DNA of 5,713 bases from Acidobacteriota bacterium (GTDB lineage Bacteria; Acidobacteriota; Terriglobia; UBA7540): the NCBI GenBank assembly GCA_021780055.1, contig JAJXZM010000443.1, positions 1 through 5,713 on the forward strand. The letters run 5' to 3'. The position numbers and the translations under genes were made by a program. The notes beneath the pieces are model-generated. The model saw only the letters and a program-made list of their open reading frames with translations. It was not told the DNA's origin and made no database searches. Positions 1 to 5,698 of this stretch are shown one piece after another (within the stretch, counting starts at the first letter, position 1; the number at the start of each line of letters is the position of its first letter).

Positions 1-1084
1 GATATTTCTCCTTGTAGGGCTGCAAAAGCGCCAGATCGCTATTTACAAACGCATAAGCCGAGCCCACATCGCTAAAAACTTGCGCCCGCGAAGCCTCCGC
101 CAAACGCTGGCTGCGCTCGATGTCCAACCGAGTCCGCAGCTTCTCCCCCTGATTTCGGTCGAAGATGCGGAGCGGAATGCTGACGCTGCCTCCAACGGTT
201 TGCATGTCGATGGGATACGGGTTATTGACCGCTGAGTTCCACGTATACCACGCGGAGAAGGTGGGGTCGATCGAGCCATTCGCAATTGCGACCTTGTGGT
301 TCGTTCTGGCCTGCTCGATGGTTTGCATCGCCGCCTTTAAGTCGGGCCGATTTTCAATTGCCTGCTGCTGAAAATAGCTCAGCGGCTGAAGTTGTTCGTT
401 GAAATCGAATGGCCCGGTTACGTCGAACTGATCCAAGGGCGTCCGCTCGTTGAGGAGTGCGAGGAGTTGAATTTTCGCCGTCCGAAGATTGACCTCGGCG
501 GTCTGGACGTCGGACAAGAACTGGACGCGCTGCAATTCCAGACGATCCAGATCAATTCCGGAGAGGTCACCGGCTTTGAAGCGGTCGTGGCTGATTTGGA
601 GAACGTGGTCCCAGTACGCGAGGTTTTCTTCGGCCGACTGCAAAACGGCTTTGGCTTGGAGCGCGCCGACGAAGGCGCTGCGCAAATTGTAAAGAAGCGT
701 CCTTTTCAAATCCGACTCCGTATAAGCGGTAATGGCTGTGCTTTCTTGGGCGCTTTCGAGGCGCAACTCGCGCTTGTGGCCACGCTCGTGCAGATAACTG
801 ATGCCGGACTCGACGAACGTTCCGCTCAGCGGTAGCCAATGGCCGTCGTTGGGAGCAATTTCCGTTCCGTCCACAGTCGTGTTGAGTTGCGGATTGGGGC
901 GCAAGTCAGCCGTGATCTCTTCGGCTTTGGACTCGCTGATGCCGAGCGCGCCGGCTTGGAGCTCAGGATTGTTCTGTTCAAAGCGCTTACGCACCTGGTC
1001 CCACGTCAGTGGCGCGTGCGTCTGCGCAATTGCGCCGCTTCCCGTGCAGATTATGAGAATTAGGAACGCTGCTGCGTGCTTCAT
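1..1084 (-). CDS. TolC-family outer membrane efflux protein, CzcC/CusC-like (C-terminus cut by window edge)
   Basis: Open frame from ATG at 1084 running off the left edge, 361 residues seen with no stop or frameshift. TolC/OEP proteins form trimeric outer-membrane channels with a periplasmic alpha-helical barrel, working with an RND pump and a membrane-fusion protein. Residues 1-21 look like a signal peptide (hydrophobic LILII core, likely cut near AIA-Q). The first OEP helix pair includes W28-D-Q-V near the start of the mature protein and RFKAGDLSGIDLDRLELQR at about 168-186. The second repeat opens with NRPDLKAA (245-252) and has a beta-strand segment SIPLRIFDRNQGEKL (302-315). A full-length family member is about 410-480 residues, so roughly 50-120 are missing. 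The start is supported by GGAGAGG about 8 bases upstream. CzcC/CusC (metal efflux) is favoured over drug efflux from overall resemblance and the upstream small membrane gene; the substrate is inference. Confidence 0.9.
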   Translation of the reverse strand, partial: MKHAAAFLILIICTGSGAIAQTHAPLTWDQVRKRFEQNNPELQAGALGISESKAEEITADLRPNPQLNTTVDGTEIAPNDGHWLPLSGTFVESGISYLHERGHKRELRLESAQESTAITAYTESDLKRTLLYNLRSAFVGALQAKAVLQSAEENLAYWDHVLQISHDRFKAGDLSGIDLDRLELQRVQFLSDVQTAEVNLRTAKIQLLALLNERTPLDQFDVTGPFDFNEQLQPLSYFQQQAIENRPDLKAAMQTIEQARTNHKVAIANGSIDPTFSAWYTWNSAVNNPYPIDMQTVGGSVSIPLRIFDRNQGEKLRTRLDIERSQRLAEASRAQVFSDVGSAYAFVNSDLALLQPYKEKY

Positions 1085-1185
1085 TTTTCAAGCCTCTCCA
1101 TGACCGATTCGGTGGAATAGGATAGAAACGGCCTCTGTCCGCGCAGAAAGCCGACGGCTCCCGTCAATTGGATTTGGGATTCTTG

Positions 1186-1605
1186 TTAGAGGCTGGGAGG
1201 GGCGCGGTTGGAGAGTAGATTGCCCGTCAGGGTAATGAGAAGGGATGCGCTCGGACGGCGCACAAGAAGGCGAAGAATATTCAGCGTGAAAGCGGGCTGG
1301 CGAATTGGAAAGAATGCCGGAGGAGGCGGAACTCTTCCCTGATGGTTGGGTAATTGAGTTCGAGCGCATAACCTTGCGATGCGCTTGGTGACGCCGCCAT
1401 CTTCAGCTTGAAAGATTACAGGGTGAAGATTATCGGTAAGCGAAACGGGCGCCCACAGGAGCATCATCGCTATTGCGAGGCCGAAGATTTCGGCTGAAAG
1501 TTGCCGCCGCCGTTCGGAGAGCAAACGATGGCGCGAGCACGCCCAGGCAACGACACTGGCTAAGACAATCAACAGCCAGAAAAGGTTTAGAGCAAACTCT
1601 ACCAT
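1186..1605 (-). CDS. small hypothetical membrane protein upstream of the efflux gene
   Basis: 139 residues. The ATG at 1605 is chosen over an upstream in-frame candidate at 1704 because AAGGAG sits just before it and the added N-terminus would be an arginine-rich, low-complexity stretch. Two hydrophobic segments are visible: about 5-22 (ALNLFWLLIVLASVVAWA) and about 40-55 (IFGLAIAMMLLWAPVS). The second runs into the motif P-V-S-L-T-D-N-L-H (53-61). The C-terminal half is basic and proline-containing (RVPPPP at 91-96) with no further clear helix. Short two-helix proteins with a similar V-S-L-T-D-D/N-L motif are, from memory, found next to CzcC-type efflux genes in Acidobacteriota; no function is known to me. 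It ends 101 bases before the TolC-family start on the same strand, so co-transcription is plausible. Confidence 0.7.
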   Translation of the reverse strand: MVEFALNLFWLLIVLASVVAWACSRHRLLSERRRQLSAEIFGLAIAMMLLWAPVSLTDNLHPVIFQAEDGGVTKRIARLCARTQLPNHQGRVPPPPAFFPIRQPAFTLNILRLLVRRPSASLLITLTGNLLSNRAPPSL

Positions 1606-1850
1606 CAGACTCCTTGCGCCATCGCCCGGTTGAGAGCGACTTCTTTCCCCTTCCGACGCGCCCCGCCGTCTACGGCGTTCGAGCATGCCCCATCGGTGAC
1701 TCAAAATATCTTATTTCCCTGAGCTCAAAAAATCCAGTCCTCCCGAACGCAAACACTATGGCAAGACTTCACGCACACATGTCTTCCCTGGCCGTCTGTC
1801 GCTTGCCGTCCTCGCTTTTTTATGTGGCTTTCGGAGCAAGGAAAGCTCTT
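1606..1850. other. intergenic region upstream of the efflux pair
   Basis: No convincing gene. The plus-strand frame that crosses it (from 1473) mostly reads antisense to the small membrane protein and has an arginine-rich, family-less translation. On the minus strand, a weak promoter-like arrangement (TGGATT, 17 bases, TAAGAT) lies at about 1706-1734, roughly 100 bases before the small membrane gene. It matches the consensus poorly and is not called. A 6-bp inverted repeat GCTTTC/GAAAGC lies at about 1827-1846 with no T-run after it. Confidence 0.4.
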
Positions 1851-2348
1851 TCAAACGAGGCGTCTCATGGAACACGACAACATAACCGATATCCCAACAT
1901 ATATCCCATTATGTTCTCGAGAACATAAGCGTAAGTAATGGTTTAGCGGCAGAGAAGGCAGCATTTCCTCAAGCAGAAGCAACGCGTCGCCCGGATCGAC
2001 CAGACGGACTTCCGTCGGAAGGCCGAGAAGGTGACCGTACTTGCGTAGCAATTCGAGGCCGAAAGCGTGGAAAGTTCCTGCCCATATTGCGGGGGTAGCT
2101 TCTGGCGCGGTGACCGCGACCCGCTCACGCATCTCTTCGGCTGCCTTATTCGAAAATGTCAGAGCAAGAATTGATGAAGGATCAATGCCTCTTTTCAATA
2201 ACCAGTCAATCCTCGCTATCAATGTGCGCGTTTTCCCGGTTCCCGGCCCGTTCGCAAGCACATAACCTGCAATGCCGTGGGTTCGCGGCTGGCGCCCCGA
2301 TGGATCGGGACGACCAGCGAAGATGAGAGGGGTTGGAATAGTCGGATG
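1851..2348 (-). pseudogene. UvrD/Rep-type (SF1A) helicase, N-terminal remnant
   Basis: The frame is open from after a TGA (2351-2349) to a TGA at 1853-1851. It reads as the start of a UvrD/Rep DNA helicase. A possible Q-motif glutamine (GRQ) lies about 15 residues before the P-loop GPGTGKT (motif I, about 2250-2230). Then come ALTFSNKAAEEMRERV (motif Ia) and WAGTFHAFGLELLRKYGHL (motif Ib), then RLVDPGDALLLLEEMLPSL and NHYLRL. Resemblance ends at about 1926, where the frame enters a palindromic repeat and continues as about 25 unrelated residues (CSREHNGIY onward). Motifs II-VI and everything beyond are absent: about 140 homologous residues remain of a family usually above 600. There is no Shine-Dalgarno before the only near-start codon (GTG at 2261, directly at the P-loop). 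I read it as a truncated remnant. A gene caller may report 1851-2261 as a CDS. Confidence 0.75.
1876..1928. repeat. palindrome and direct-repeat cluster at the helicase breakpoint
   Basis: Positions 1909-1928 form a perfect 20-bp palindrome, TTATGTTCTC followed by GAGAACATAA. A third copy of the half-site with one mismatch, GACAACATAA, lies at 1876-1885 in the same orientation as the right arm. Between them are two adjacent 12-mers, ATATCCCAACAT (1889-1900) and ATATCCCATTAT (1901-1912), identical at 10 of 12 positions. Half-sites in both orientations plus iterated units look like a binding site for a dimeric DNA-binding protein (repressor operator or recombinase core). The right arm coincides with the point where helicase homology ends. 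The protein that would bind it is not identifiable here. Confidence 0.6.
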
Positions 2349-2482
2349 TCACATCCGCCTCAATCCTGCGGCGAAAACTGCCTTCACTTTTTGACCACCA
2401 GCACCTGGGTGGCGCACACGTTCCGGGGTTTGGGATGCACGCGGCATTGTTAGCTGGTTCAACCTTTATTGGGAGGTCTGCC

Positions 2483-2572
2483 ATGACGGAGATCAAAGGC
2501 CACGATTACACCTGGAGCCAATCGCTGGCGGCACAGACATTGACTTTTGATTTCTGCGTTCAGCGAACCTGA
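2483..2572 (+). CDS. possible 29-residue ORF (doubtful)
   Basis: ATG at 2483 is preceded by GGGAGG (2471-2476), a good Shine-Dalgarno at 6-base spacing. The frame encodes 29 residues beginning MTEIKGHDYTWSQS and ends in TGA. The same frame is open back to an ATG at 2435 (45 residues), which lacks a ribosome site. There is no signal peptide, membrane segment or recognised motif. It lies in the gene-poor stretch between the helicase remnant and the convergent DsbA-like gene. The ribosome site is the only positive evidence, so this may be a chance frame or the head of a decayed gene. Confidence 0.2.
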   Translation: MTEIKGHDYTWSQSLAAQTLTFDFCVQRT

Positions 2573-2681
2573 AGGGGGGTTAGAATGGCGTGGTGCCGGG
2601 GCAGTTTGCAATAAGGCACCTTAACGATCACAGCAGGCTGGCAAACATGAACCTCAAAAAGGGTCTCTCGCTTCGTTGATC

Positions 2682-2707
2682 GCAGATACTACAAGCCGAG
2701 TATCTGC
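2682..2707 (-). terminator. perfect 9-bp hairpin behind the DsbA-like gene
   Basis: GCAGATACT (2682-2690) and AGTATCTGC (2699-2707) are exact reverse complements with an 8-base loop. They begin 22 bases past the stop codon of the DsbA-like gene on the minus strand. The location fits a transcript 3' end. No T-run follows directly (a short T5 appears only about 22 bases later), so it is not a canonical Rho-independent terminator. It may be a 3'-end stabilising stem. Confidence 0.45.
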
Positions 2708-2729
2708 CCCACCCGCCGATGTTTCTGCG

Positions 2730-3827
2730 TCAGCGAGAAGCTACTCTGGCGCTGCTTGCATCGTGGGCAGCCAAGGCGGCGTCGATAATTTTTTCGAACT
2801 GCGCCTGCGGCACTGAGCCCTGCAAGTACTGGCCGTTGATAAAGAAAGTGGGGGTACCCGTCACCCCGGCCCTTGTGCCAGCTTCGACGTCCTGCTGGAT
2901 TGCAGCTTTATACTTTCCTGATTTCAGGCAGGCGGCGAACGAATCCTGATTCATACCCAGGTGGGTGGCTGTCTGTATCAGGTTCGCGTCAGCGAGCTTA
3001 GACTGATCGGCGTACATTGCGTCATGCATAGCCCAGAACTTGCCCTGCTCTTCGGCGCAGCGGGAAGCCTCCGCACCAGCCTCGGCGTGAGGATGAATTG
3101 AAGATAGCGGAAAGTCCCGAAAGGCCAGCTTAACCTCGCCCTTGTATTTCTTTAGGAGGTTGGTGAGCGTCGGCTCAACGCGGCTGCAGAATGGGCACTG
3201 GAAATCTCCAAATTCGACAATCGTAACCGGGGCATCGGCTGCACCTTCAATGCGCGCAGGATCGTTGGAGCCAAGCTCGACCGTTGGCGGCTGAAGATAA
3301 ACGACGACGTTGGATTTGGCGCGTAGGGAGTCTGCATATTTTTCGCGCGCCTCCTGAATTTCGGCGTTTTTCATTAGCCGCTTGATCTGCGGCTCGATAT
3401 CGCTAAAGGGAAGCGTTGTCTTGGTTTTGACCGCAAGATAATAACCCTTCGCTTCGGCGTCCGAAGGGTCGGGCACCTTCGAATCAACTTCTTTCGCATA
3501 AAGCTGTTCGACGGTAAGCCCTTCCTTCCTCGCCTCAATCTCGACCACCTTCTGGCGGATCAGGTCCTCCAGAGCCTGGCTCTCAATTTGGTACTCCTGT
3601 TGGCGAACTTTTAGCATCTCCGCTGCCGCGGGGCCGCTCAGATCGGTCTTGAATATGGACTTACCTTCGACAATGGCGATTGGAGCGTCAGCAGCCGCTT
3701 TGTCGGCCACCGCGGGAACCGGACAAGCCTCGCCGTTTTTATTGGGGCTGCTCCCGGCGAATGCCCCGGCCGAAGCCGCAAGCAGGAGTGTTATACAAAG
3801 TGATGTTTCGAAATACCGTTTACTCAT
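2730..3827 (-). CDS. DsbA-like thiol-disulfide oxidoreductase with SurA-like N-terminal region
   Basis: 365 residues. The ATG at 3827 is chosen because it opens a clean signal peptide (MSKRYFETSLCITLLLAASAGAFA, cut near 24-25). The frame extends upstream to a TTG at 3905, but that would bury the signal, and neither start has a strong ribosome site. About residues 50-175 are charged and helical (Q84-A-L-E-D-L-I-R-Q-K-V-V-E then a long linker), resembling the N-terminal chaperone region of SurA/PrsA-type foldases. Residues 181-355 are a DsbA/Thioredoxin_4 domain: VTIVEFGDFQ, active site C211-P-F-C214, a helical insert with HPHAEAG, and the cis-proline loop T323-G-T-P326-T-F-F-I. C257 and C300 may form a second, structural disulfide. 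Role: periplasmic oxidation or shuffling of disulfides, with the N-terminal part possibly holding unfolded substrate (inference). It is the last of three same-strand envelope genes, 120 bases after the Sel1 gene. Confidence 0.9.
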   Translation of the reverse strand: MSKRYFETSLCITLLLAASAGAFAGSSPNKNGEACPVPAVADKAAADAPIAIVEGKSIFKTDLSGPAAAEMLKVRQQEYQIESQALEDLIRQKVVEIEARKEGLTVEQLYAKEVDSKVPDPSDAEAKGYYLAVKTKTTLPFSDIEPQIKRLMKNAEIQEAREKYADSLRAKSNVVVYLQPPTVELGSNDPARIEGAADAPVTIVEFGDFQCPFCSRVEPTLTNLLKKYKGEVKLAFRDFPLSSIHPHAEAGAEASRCAEEQGKFWAMHDAMYADQSKLADANLIQTATHLGMNQDSFAACLKSGKYKAAIQQDVEAGTRAGVTGTPTFFINGQYLQGSVPQAQFEKIIDAALAAHDASSARVASR

Positions 3828-3947
3828 CAGGTTGGTTGACCTTTTCTCTTTCGCGGCTGGCGTCTCCGAGCCTCCAACGCCGATCTCAAAAATAAAGGAA
3901 TGCAAAGCGGAAAATCACACTCTCGGTTTTAAGAACTTGAGGTCTTA

Positions 3948-4562
3948 TCAGTTCGCAGCCATGTCGCCGGGCTTCAGTCCATGCTTCGGTTTCCACGCCG
4001 CTGCCAGAGCCTTGCCCTTCGCAATCTGGCCGGCATTCATTTCTTGTTCTCCAGATTCGAGCTGAAGTTCATAAAAGGGCAGGTTGTCTTTTGCGGCTAG
4101 CCGAAGCCACATATCAGCCTTAACCGGATCGCGCGGGAGTCCCTCGTTCCCGTCCAAGTAGGCCTTTCCAAGAAGCAACTGAGCATCCTTGTTCCCCTGC
4201 TCCGCAGAGGCACGCAGGCATTTCAGCCCGGTCGGCATGTCCTCATGGCGCAGCACACTCCGAGCGCCAACAAAGAACTCAGCGTCGGCATTGCCCTGTG
4301 CGGATGCTGCACGAAAAAGCTTATATGCTTCGTCCGGGTCCTTCAGGACGCCGTTGCCCAGCAAATACATCCTGCCAAGCAGGACTTGGGCGTCGGGACT
4401 ACCTTGTTTAGCCAGCGGGCTCAATTCCTTGAATGCGGCCGCGTAGTCTTTCCTCTTTAGAGCAGCTTTCGCCGAGGTGAGATCCGTCGCGGCGCAAAGC
4501 TGCGCGCAGACCAGAATGGTAAAGGCGCAGATCAAGAGGCGCCGCAAATACAAGCACGTCAT
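3948..4562 (-). CDS. secreted Sel1-repeat (TPR-like) protein
   Basis: 204 residues. The ATG at 4562 is supported by AGGGAGGA about 6 bases upstream, while the in-frame GTG at 4586 has nothing comparable. Residues 1-24 form a signal peptide (LLICAFTILVCAQLCA), with no proper lipobox. After a short helical lead (SAKAALKRKDYAAAFKELSPLAKQG) come about three Sel1-like repeats. The first is 54-89 (PDAQVLLGRMYLLGNG then DEAYKLFRAASAQG). The second is 90-122, slightly degenerate (ADAEFFVGARSVL). The third is 123-158 (KDAQLLLGKAYLDGNEG then KADMWLRLAA). Sel1 repeats form alpha-solenoids that bind other proteins, so a periplasmic scaffold or adaptor is likely; its partner is unknown. It lies between the Cys-rich secreted gene and the DsbA-like gene on the same strand, with gaps of 176 and 120 bases. 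Confidence 0.88.
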   Translation of the reverse strand: MTCLYLRRLLICAFTILVCAQLCAATDLTSAKAALKRKDYAAAFKELSPLAKQGSPDAQVLLGRMYLLGNGVLKDPDEAYKLFRAASAQGNADAEFFVGARSVLRHEDMPTGLKCLRASAEQGNKDAQLLLGKAYLDGNEGLPRDPVKADMWLRLAAKDNLPFYELQLESGEQEMNAGQIAKGKALAAAWKPKHGLKPGDMAAN

Positions 4563-4703
4563 GTCTTCCTCCCTGTTCGGACCCACGTCGCAACAGGTGC
4601 TTGAGATTCAGAAAGCGCTGCTGGATCTCTGTCCGTTGAAGCCAAGTCCCAGGCCGGACACGCCTGAGGCCTGACTTCGGGGTTGTGAGCACGGTTACAT
4701 GGT

Positions 4704-4792
4704 ATTAGCCGTTTTGAAATTGAAAACTTTGTTCTGTTCTACTGTGCGGCATTAACCGTGTTGAAGTTGAAAACTTTATTCTGTTCTACTGT
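4704..4792. repeat. 47-bp-period tandem duplication at the 3' end of the Cys-rich gene
   Basis: Two 42-base copies, 4704-4745 and 4751-4792, differ at 4 positions and are separated by 5 bases, giving a 47-base period. The right copy (upstream in transcription) encodes the TVEQNKVFNFNTVN tail of the Cys-rich protein. The left copy encodes TVEQNKVFNFKTANTM and then TAA (4697-4695), but in another frame. Because 47 is not a multiple of 3, the gene now stops at the TAG inside the second copy. Confidence 0.85.
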
Positions 4793-5587
4793 CAGGTTGA
4801 CCGGCCCCACGCAGGTCAGCGCCTGGCTGATCCCTGTGTTTCCGAGTGAAGCCTTCCAGTTAGCCGTGACGGTGTACGTAGCAGATTGCAGGTTCGACGC
4901 GATCCAGTCGAAGCTATGGGCGGAAACGGTGCTCTCGTTAAACGTAAAGAAGCAGCCGGCTCCTGCCGTTGTGCTGGTTGTGACGCACGAGGCAGTGAGC
5001 GCATTGAAGAGGTTCGAGCTGATCTGTATATAACGAGAGTCATAGGTGACCCATTGCGTCGCGACCGGAGCAAGGGTAGGGTTAGGCACACCGGAGCCAG
5101 TCACGTTGACTTGAAAGTCCACGCCGGCCAGCGCACTGCTAGACTGCGTGGTCTTGTTGATGCTGACGTCGGTAAGAAGGCCAATCACGGCCGAAGGTCT
5201 GATGTCGAATACGTTGCCACTGCCGCTGTTGGTCTTTATCCCGGCAGTGAAGCTCCCGATACAACCCCCGCCACAGACGCCGCCCGTGCAGGTCTGGCCC
5301 TGCATGCAATCCGAGTCCTTTGTACATGAAGTAACACAGGTGCCCAACGTCTGACCCGACGGAATCATGCACGTGCCACCCACCGCCGAGCAGTCGCTAT
5401 CCGTTGCGCATGTCCCGGAGGAGCACGTTACGCCCCCTGTGATTGATCCGTTTGAGTTCAGGGTGCAGTTGAGGGAAGCGCCCTGACTGTTGTAAGTGAA
5501 ATTACCACTGCTTTGTGCCCACGCCGGTGCCGCTATCAGCCAGAGTGAACATATTGCGAGAACAAATACGACTGATATTTTCCTCAT
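4739..5587 (-). CDS. secreted cysteine-rich protein of unknown function
   Basis: 282 residues from ATG at 5587, with AGGA about 10 bases upstream. Residues 1-24 form a signal peptide (VVFVLAICSLWLIAAPAWA). The N-terminal part (41-109) holds 11 cysteines, including two similar units with C-x-x-D-S-D-C: C60..C66..C73..C84 and C88..C94..C100..C105. Such C..D.DC..G..C arrays are known from secreted multi-disulfide proteins of bacteria and eukaryotes. Residues 110-275 look beta-rich, Ser/Thr/Asn-rich and low in charge, with cysteines at 201, 212 and 259 and the segments VTYDSRYIQISSNLF (180-194), STVSAHSFDWI (219-229) and TCVGPVNLTVEQNKVF (258-273). They may form a surface or adhesion-type domain. 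I do not recognise a named family. The last residues (NTVNAAQ) result from an out-of-frame 47-bp duplication; the older end was probably TAA at 4695. First of three tandem envelope genes. Confidence 0.85.
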   Translation of the reverse strand: MRKISVVFVLAICSLWLIAAPAWAQSSGNFTYNSQGASLNCTLNSNGSITGGVTCSSGTCATDSDCSAVGGTCMIPSGQTLGTCVTSCTKDSDCMQGQTCTGGVCGGGCIGSFTAGIKTNSGSGNVFDIRPSAVIGLLTDVSINKTTQSSSALAGVDFQVNVTGSGVPNPTLAPVATQWVTYDSRYIQISSNLFNALTASCVTTSTTAGAGCFFTFNESTVSAHSFDWIASNLQSATYTVTANWKASLGNTGISQALTCVGPVNLTVEQNKVFNFNTVNAAQ

Positions 5588-5698
5588 TGATGTTCCTGCT
5601 TATTTCGCTTTCAACTGGTGATGGGACCTCGGTTTTTTGTACCAATCGGAAGGTTAGTTTGAGGCAAAATCTGGACCTGGGAAAAGGAGGGTTTTGCC
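5588..5698. promoter_or_regulatory. divergent intergenic region
   Basis: These 111 bases separate the Cys-rich gene (leftward) from the gene starting at 5699 (rightward), so they should hold promoters for both. I see no -35/-10 pair on either strand worth calling and no clear operator. The two ribosome sites lie at its ends. Confidence 0.35.

Larger units (their letters stand above)
2349..2729. other. gene-poor stretch between helicase remnant and DsbA-like gene
   Basis: No frame here resembles a known protein. The minus-strand frame 2496-2206 is mixed in composition and overlaps the helicase P-loop in another frame, so it is not accepted. The stretch contains the doubtful small ORF at 2483 and the hairpin at 2682-2707. 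Adjacent to a truncated gene, it is plausibly decayed or rearranged DNA. Confidence 0.4.

Noticed and set aside
130..150. Possible frameshift in the TolC-like gene at a run of five C
   Set aside because: Counting the run gives CAG GGG GAG AAG on the minus strand, which keeps the frame through to the window edge.
392..835. 147-residue plus-strand frame
   Set aside because: Lies wholly antisense to the continuous, family-recognisable TolC-like frame; its translation has no motif and no ribosome site.
1081..1101. Six-codon upstream ORF (MERLEK) on the minus strand whose TGA overlaps the ATG of the TolC-like gene
   Set aside because: An ATGA overlap could mean translational coupling, but the mini-ORF has no ribosome site and its ATG is explained by containing the Shine-Dalgarno GGAGAGG of the real gene.
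1473..1928. 151-residue plus-strand frame
   Set aside because: Antisense to the small membrane protein and then intergenic; arginine-rich without a family, and it ends inside the palindrome region.
2206..2496. 96-residue minus-strand frame next to the helicase remnant
   Set aside because: It reads the helicase P-loop region in the wrong frame and its upstream half has no recognisable protein features.
2585..2614. Nine-residue ORF behind a G-rich ribosome-like site
   Set aside because: Too short and without any supporting context.
3649..4065. 138-residue plus-strand frame
   Set aside because: Opposite to the signal-peptide end of the DsbA-like gene and the end of the Sel1 gene; hydrophobic runs are mirror effects of alanine-rich coding.
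4650..4673. 6-bp inverted repeat CAGGCC/GGCCTG as a terminator after the Cys-rich gene
   Set aside because: Short stem, 12-base loop and no T-run; such a GC-rich match is expected by chance.
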